From an uncultured Paenibacillaceae bacterium (GTDB lineage: Bacteria; Bacillota; Bacilli; Paenibacillales; K13), in assembly GCA_913056365.1 (NCBI GenBank), contig CAJXLT010000006.1:1-64000 (forward strand): DNA of 64,000 bases. Direction: 5' to 3'. The notes beneath the pieces are model-generated. The model searched no databases, was not told the DNA's origin, and worked only from the letters and a program-made list of their open reading frames with translations. Below are positions 59,964 through 64,000 of the stretch, piece after piece; position 1 is the stretch's first letter; each line of letters begins with the position of its first letter. Position numbers and translations under genes: made by a program.

Positions 59964-61140
59964 CAACGCCTAGCGTTCGCTTCGCCAATATCTCCTTGAG
60001 CAGATCATCGGTAGGCTGATGGAACGTCGCTGCGCGCACATCGCGATGCAGCCGTTCCAACAGTCCGCCTTGATTGAGAGAAGCCATGCCTTCCACATGC
60101 ATAGCTAGACGGACTATCTCATTGGCTGTATTCGTTACGTGATACTTCGTAATGAGCGACTTCTGGAACAGGTCGTCCGTGAATTCGCCAGCAGCTCTCT
60201 CTTCATCGCCTTGTCTAGCGAAGCCGCGCAGCTGGTTCGAAGCAACTTCAAGCTGGATTTTCATATCGGCCAACGTGAATTGCGCGCCCGGCATCATCGC
60301 CAAGTTCGTCTGCGAGTACAGATCCCGCTTGCGCTTCATGATGGCAATCGTATGATCGACTGCTGACCTCGCGATCCCTTGATACACAGCAGATATAGCA
60401 AGCCGCGACCAGTAAGACAGCTCATTCGTATCTTCGACACCGTAACCTTCGCGACCGATCAGTCGATCTTCGGGAACGAAAACGTCCTTCATATCGACAT
60501 GATGGCTCATCGACGCTTTCATCGCTGACAGATTCCAAGCTGTCTTGATCTCAACACCTGGATCGTCGCGGGTGACCATCAACGCTGTCATGCCCAGCTT
60601 GCTCTTCGTCCCTTCCTGGTAACCATAGACAGGCAAGTACTTGAAGCGCTCGCTTCCGGATACGAAGTTTTTCCTACCGTTGATGAGATAGCCGCCTTCC
60701 ACTTTGTCAATCTTGACTTTGACCAGCTCGAAGCCGCTTGCCTTATTGAACTGTGACATCACATTCGGCTGGTTGAATGAAGATATAAATTCGCCTCCTT
60801 CATAAATATCTTGGAACATCTTCTGCAGCATCGGATTGTCGGGAATTCTGCTTAGACCTGCGAGTGTATAATAGTGCATCGCCATACACAACGCGGTGGA
60901 GGGACATCCTGAAGCCATTTCGACAAGTGTGTCGAAAGTTCGCTCGAAGCCGTAGTTTCTGCCGCCAAATTGTTCGTCAAGCGGCAATGTGTGCAAGTTT
61001 CTGCTGACGATGTCGTCGAAATTCTCATGCGGGAAGCGGAAGGCCGCATCGACTTCATTTGCCCGACTGAAAAAGTTCTCCTTCAGCTCCTGCAAACCCA
61101 AGACCTCGAGCTTTTCTCTTATTTCAGGCAGAACGTTCAT
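59938..61140 (-). CDS. Acyl-CoA dehydrogenase-family flavoprotein
   Basis: FAD-dependent oxidation of an acyl thioester. The 400-residue product has the three-domain fold: helical FDDIVSRNLHTLPLDEQFGG and MASGCPSTALCMAMHYY, the middle beta domain (FISSFNQPN, GGYLINGRKNFVSGSERFKYLPVYG, MKASMSHHVDMKDVFVPEDRLIG) and a helical C-terminus (YWSRLAISAVYQGIARSAVDHTI, LLERLHRDVRAATFHQPTDDLLKEILAKRTLG). It is of the type-2 branch found in secondary metabolism, and I cannot place the catalytic base with certainty. GGAGGAAGATC lies before the ATG. It diverges from the carrier-protein operon across a 268-base promoter region and overlaps the unknown gene tail to tail. The substrate may be CoA- or carrier-bound. 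Confidence 0.85.
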   Translation of the reverse strand: MNVLPEIREKLEVLGLQELKENFFSRANEVDAAFRFPHENFDDIVSRNLHTLPLDEQFGGRNYGFERTFDTLVEMASGCPSTALCMAMHYYTLAGLSRIPDNPMLQKMFQDIYEGGEFISSFNQPNVMSQFNKASGFELVKVKIDKVEGGYLINGRKNFVSGSERFKYLPVYGYQEGTKSKLGMTALMVTRDDPGVEIKTAWNLSAMKASMSHHVDMKDVFVPEDRLIGREGYGVEDTNELSYWSRLAISAVYQGIARSAVDHTIAIMKRKRDLYSQTNLAMMPGAQFTLADMKIQLEVASNQLRGFARQGDEERAAGEFTDDLFQKSLITKYHVTNTANEIVRLAMHVEGMASLNQGGLLERLHRDVRAATFHQPTDDLLKEILAKRTLGVVTLRNRWN

Positions 61141-61185
61141 GATCTTCCTCCTTTATATTCTTCATATGCAATTTACAATAAGGGC

Positions 61186-61215
61186 TTGACGATAGAAAGA
61201 CAAGCGAGATATTAT
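61186..61215 (+). promoter_or_regulatory. Sigma-A-like promoter toward the carrier-protein operon
   Basis: TTGACG (61186-61191), 18 bases, TATTAT (61210-61215). It lies close to the dehydrogenase start and would give a leader of roughly 190 bases before the carrier protein; a nearer -10-like GATATAAAT is at 61363. Confidence 0.5.
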
Positions 61216-61331
61216 GAAGTATGAATTTTCCGAACTGCAAAATTTGTCAGTTTTTTTGACCCAAACTTCAATTTTCGACCATTGTAGCACAAAGGGGAGA
61301 ATAAAGTAAGTATTTTCTGAATTTTTCATTT

Positions 61332-61360
61332 CGCTTTCGTAAGCGGTTTCTATGTCGCTT
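61332..61360 (+). promoter_or_regulatory. Triple half-site operator candidate before the carrier-protein gene
   Basis: CGCTT (61332), AAGCG (61341) and CGCTT (61356) alternate: CGCTT-tcgt-AAGCG and TAAGCG-N10-CGCTTA share the middle half-site. The segment CGTAAGCGGTTTCT within it is also cre-like with two mismatches. It sits just before GATATAAAT and about 50 bases before the carrier-protein GTG. Confidence 0.45.
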
Positions 61361-61408
61361 ATGATATAAATCTAGCTGATCAGTTCATGTGTGAAAGGGG
61401 GGGAACTA

Positions 61409-61669
61409 GTGAGCATTCAAGAGAAAATTGGAGAAATTATAGGATCTGTGTTGGAAATTGGCGCTGATCGTATGGCGAGTGTCGCAGGAAGCGACGCATT
61501 GAACGATCTGGGCATGGATTCGTTGAACTGTGTCGATATCGTGCTGTCGATTGAGGAGGAATTTGACGTTATCTTCAATGACGAGGAGTTGTTGTTGGAA
61601 AATCTGAATACGATTAATAAACTTACGGAAACCGTGGAGCAGAAGCTCGGTCAGCCTTCCGTAACTTGA
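61409..61669 (+). CDS. Stand-alone acyl carrier protein
   Basis: An 86-residue phosphopantetheine-carrying protein. The attachment Ser38 lies in LNDLGMDSLNCVDIV, with the acidic helix II SIEEEFDVIFNDEELLLENLNTI that is standard for ACPs. It starts at GTG 61409 after a run AAAGGGGGGG, 7 bases away. This is unlikely to be the fatty-acid AcpP: there are no fab genes, and instead it is followed 13 bases on by an ABC exporter ATPase and faces an acyl-CoA-dehydrogenase-like gene. Such free carriers serve NRPS/PKS-type or lipid-tailoring pathways. It would be activated by AcpS (428) or an Sfp-type enzyme. Confidence 0.92.
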   Translation: MSIQEKIGEIIGSVLEIGADRMASVAGSDALNDLGMDSLNCVDIVLSIEEEFDVIFNDEELLLENLNTINKLTETVEQKLGQPSVT

Positions 61670-61682
61670 GGAGTTGAGCAAG

Positions 61683-62693
61683 ATGGCACTGATTGAAGTA
61701 GACGATTTGGTCAAGGAATACCAGCTGAATGTCAGACACAAGGGCTTGCTGGGTTCTATTCGAAGCTTGTTGATTCCCGAATATACGAAGAAGGTTGCGG
61801 TGGATTCCATCAGCTTCTCGATTGAGAAAGGAGAAACGGTTGGTTTCATCGGACCGAACGGCGCTGGCAAATCAACGACGGTTAAGATGCTGACAGGCAT
61901 ATTAACGCCTACATCCGGCACTATCACAGTTGGCGGCTTGTCGCCTTACAAGGACCGCAAGAAGAACGCCTCGAGAATTGGCGTAGTTTTCGGTCAACGG
62001 ACACAACTGTGGTGGGATCTGCCTGTCGCGGATACGTTTGATTTGCTGAAATATATTTATAAAATACCGGATAACGTTTTCAGGGAAAATATGGAGCTTT
62101 TTTCGGACATATTGGGTTTGCAGGAGTTCATGAAACAACCGGTTCGTCAGCTGAGTCTCGGTCAGAAGATGCGGGCGGATATCGGAGCGGCGCTGCTGCA
62201 CAATCCAGAAATTATTTTCTTCGATGAGCCGACAATCGGGCTGGACGTCGTTGCGAAGGAGCAAATTCGGGAGTTCGTTCGTACGGTGAATCGTGAACGC
62301 GGTACGACGATGCTGTTCACGACGCACGACATGCTCGATATCGAGAAGACGTGCAAGCGCATGATCATTATCGATCACGGCAAGAAGATTTATGACGGTA
62401 CGGTTGAGGAAATCAAGGATAAGTATGGCAGAAGCCGCGTTCTCAGAGTCGAGTTCAGTGAGTATATTGCCGATGTGCAGCTGCCCGGCGCTGAGATGAT
62501 CAAGGAGGAAGGCAACAAGAAGTGGTTTGAATTCCAGAAGGACCAGACGCAGGTTTCCCGCCTGATCAATACCCTTTCGCAAAAATATGGCATCGTTGAC
62601 ATAACTGTACAAGAACCGGAAATCGAAGGGGTCATCCGTGAAATTTATCAGGGAGGGATTGACCTCAATGAGACTTTATCTGGAGTTAGCTAA
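61683..62693 (+). CDS. ABC-2 exporter 2, ATP-binding protein
   Basis: A 336-residue ATPase paralogous to that at 42077. It has the same N-terminal region (YQLNVRHKGLLGSIRSLL), Walker A GPNGAGKST, VVFGQRTQLWWDLPVADTF, signature LSLGQKMR, Walker B IIFFDEPTIGLD and FTTHD, but lacks the long Ala/Glu tail. ATG 61683 follows GAGGAG at 7 bases. It is preceded by the carrier protein and overlaps the next permease by 26 bases, so the unit is tightly coupled. Placement behind a carrier protein suggests it exports the product of the local pathway (inference). Confidence 0.92.
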   Translation: MALIEVDDLVKEYQLNVRHKGLLGSIRSLLIPEYTKKVAVDSISFSIEKGETVGFIGPNGAGKSTTVKMLTGILTPTSGTITVGGLSPYKDRKKNASRIGVVFGQRTQLWWDLPVADTFDLLKYIYKIPDNVFRENMELFSDILGLQEFMKQPVRQLSLGQKMRADIGAALLHNPEIIFFDEPTIGLDVVAKEQIREFVRTVNRERGTTMLFTTHDMLDIEKTCKRMIIIDHGKKIYDGTVEEIKDKYGRSRVLRVEFSEYIADVQLPGAEMIKEEGNKKWFEFQKDQTQVSRLINTLSQKYGIVDITVQEPEIEGVIREIYQGGIDLNETLSGVS

Positions 62694-63456
62694 GAAGTCG
62701 TTCCAGAACAACATCGTATATCGGGCTGATTATTTCGCAAGCTTGATTAATGCGATCGTGTTAATCTTCGTGAATATTGCGATTTGGAAGGCGATCAACG
62801 AGGAAGAAGGCGCGCTTGGCGGACTGCAGTTGAACATTCTGATCACCTATATCGTCATCTCGTTCTTAATGCAGACCGTGTATCAGATGGATGAGTATTT
62901 CATCGAGGGGAAAGTGCGGACAGGTCTTATCTCGACCGACCTGCTGAAGCCGTTCTACTTCCGGCTCTTCGTCTTCTCGTACAATGTAGGATCGATGGTG
63001 TTCAAGTTCATTATGCAGTTCATCCCGGCTATGCTGCTCTCGGTGTTTCTCTTCCGCCTGTTGCCGCCATTCAATACTCAGATGCTCTTGTACTTCATCC
63101 TTAGCGCCATTCTCGGATACTTGGTGTTGTACAACATCAACTTCATCGTATGGATCAGCTCGTTCTGGTTCTACTGGACGTTCAGTCTCGTGACGATTAA
63201 GGACGCGGCAGTTATGATCCTGTCAGGAGCACTGATTCCGATCTGGTTCATGCCGACTTGGCTGATTGACTTCATCGAGTTGACTCCGTTCAACGCTATC
63301 TTCTACACGCCGATACTGATCTATCTTGGGATGATGCCAGAGGATGAGATATTCATGAGCATTGTGAAGCAAATTTTGTGGATCATCGCCCTGTTCGGCA
63401 TCGGTCATATTCTGTGGAAGCGAGCGACTAAGAAATTGGTCGTACAGGGAGGGTAA
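62668..63456 (+). CDS. ABC-2 exporter 2, permease A (ABC2_membrane_6)
   Basis: Membrane subunit of 262 residues with about six helices (YFASLINAIVLIFVNIAIW, FILSAILGYLVLYNINFIVW). It has the family motif IEGKVRTGLISTDLLKPFYFRLF and the same C-terminal KKLVVQGG as permease A of exporter 1. GGGAGGGA lies before ATG 62668; ten further codons upstream are open but overlap the ribosome site. The stop is 2 bases before the next permease start. Confidence 0.9.
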   Translation: MRLYLELAKKSFQNNIVYRADYFASLINAIVLIFVNIAIWKAINEEEGALGGLQLNILITYIVISFLMQTVYQMDEYFIEGKVRTGLISTDLLKPFYFRLFVFSYNVGSMVFKFIMQFIPAMLLSVFLFRLLPPFNTQMLLYFILSAILGYLVLYNINFIVWISSFWFYWTFSLVTIKDAAVMILSGALIPIWFMPTWLIDFIELTPFNAIFYTPILIYLGMMPEDEIFMSIVKQILWIIALFGIGHILWKRATKKLVVQGG

Positions 63457-63458
63457 TC

Positions 63459-64000
63459 GTGAGAAATTCGGGATTTCTTGAATCGTTGAATGTGTTCTAT
63501 CAGTATTCCAAGCTTAGTCTGAAGGTCATGCTGGAGTTCAAGCTGGATCGCTCTATGATTACACTTGCTATATTTTGCAGAGAGATGATCGCAGTAGTAG
63601 TCATGCTTCTGATTCTGGCGAGATTCCTGCACATTCGCGGTTGGGATATGAACCAGCTGTTCTTCCTATACAGCTTCCTGTTCATATCGTACAGCCTGTT
63701 CGTGTTTATTTTTGCCGGTGTTCGGGACTTCGACCAGCTAGTGCACAGCGGGGAATTTGACCGGTACTTAATAAGGCCGCGCGGCCTGCTGTTTCAAGTC
63801 GTAGCATCGAAGATTGATCTGCCCGCGACACTCGGTCACGGGGTAGTGGGCGTCATTCTGTTTATGAATACGGCCTTTAGCGTCGGGATTACATGGAATA
63901 TGCAAAATATACTGTTTTATATTTCAGTCGTTGTTGGCGGAGCAGTCATTCAAGCGTCGATCTTCATGCTGACAGCGTGTATGAGCTTCTGGGCGATACG
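63459..64000 (+). CDS. ABC-2 exporter 2, permease B, cut by window end
   Basis: An open frame from GTG 63459 to the end, at least 180 residues. GGGAGGGTAATC lies before it. It reads MRNSGFLESLNVFYQYSKL, then a first membrane segment after LDRSMI (AVVVMLLILARFL), FFLYSFLFISYSLFVFIFAG, and the family motif VHSGEFDRYLIRPRGLLFQVV, matching GxxDxxLxRP. At least four helices are visible before the edge. It completes the exporter with 61683 and 62668. The 3' end and any further genes of the cluster lie outside the window. Confidence 0.88.
   Translation, partial: MRNSGFLESLNVFYQYSKLSLKVMLEFKLDRSMITLAIFCREMIAVVVMLLILARFLHIRGWDMNQLFFLYSFLFISYSLFVFIFAGVRDFDQLVHSGEFDRYLIRPRGLLFQVVASKIDLPATLGHGVVGVILFMNTAFSVGITWNMQNILFYISVVVGGAVIQASIFMLTACMSFWAI

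Overview
This 64 kb window looks like a chromosomal segment of an endospore-forming Firmicute of the Paenibacillaceae (Paenibacillus-like). The reasons are strong AGGAGG-type ribosome sites with many GTG starts, mother-cell and spore genes (Spo0M, a YjcZ-type miniprotein, a NodB deacetylase behind a sigma-E-like promoter), the YuaF-flotillin-PspA module, and pairs of 'ABC2_membrane_6' exporters. About 57 protein genes are supported. I see no rRNA, tRNA, CRISPR array, IS element or prophage core.

Layout. 0.4-4.6 kb: acpS, a cytochrome c lipoprotein, mutY and sodA. 5-11.2 kb: an acetyltransferase, a repeat-filled gap, then ntdP-lepB-rnhA-queG and an HD-GYP protein, yneF and folE. 11.3-17.4 kb: an IclR regulator, a pectate-lyase-fold protein and aconitase; the IclR gene and aconitase share an operator-like palindrome. 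17.5-21.1 kb: an amidase, ddl, a small unknown gene, and an Rrf2 regulator followed by a thioredoxin with matching upstream motifs. 21.2-25.9 kb: a small kinase and an envelope-stress block (spo0M, yuaF, floT, pspA) with ECF-like promoters. 26.2-28.3 kb: a divergent WecG/TagA glycosyltransferase and uvsE. 28.4-33.7 kb: uronate catabolism (kduI, DeoR regulator, kduD, kdgK, kdgA) interrupted by an inositol-phosphatase-family gene. 34.5-42 kb: gltB, hemL and an LCP protein, all leftward. 42-45.3 kb: ABC exporter 1 and a lipoprotein. 46-51.3 kb: a LacI regulator, an RraA-like protein and a CUT1 sugar importer without its ATPase. 51.4-58.3 kb: bcp, a 37-residue YjcZ-type gene, a polysaccharide deacetylase and a MoxR/DUF58/transglutaminase trio. 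58.9-64 kb: a small cluster with an unknown protein, an acyl-CoA-dehydrogenase-like enzyme, a free-standing acyl carrier protein and ABC exporter 2, cut by the window edge.

The best candidate for an undescribed system is the 58.9-64 kb cluster: a stand-alone carrier protein, an oxidoreductase of a kind that often works on carrier-bound acyl groups, a protein of unknown function with a possible papain-like/BtrH-like motif, and a dedicated exporter. It has its own promoters and a nested inverted-repeat operator candidate. The second strong signal lies outside genes: a roughly 180-bp intergenic repeat present in three same-orientation copies with almost invariant motif spacing (51 and 110/110/111 bases) plus a diverged fourth copy. 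Other repeat families are a 22-bp palindrome arrayed five times behind the transglutaminase gene and once before hemL, and a TGGGTAA-type hairpin repeat at 5.8-6.2 kb.

Functions are inferred from motifs read by eye; no database search was run. Start sites were chosen from ribosome-binding sites and often differ from the longest open frame.
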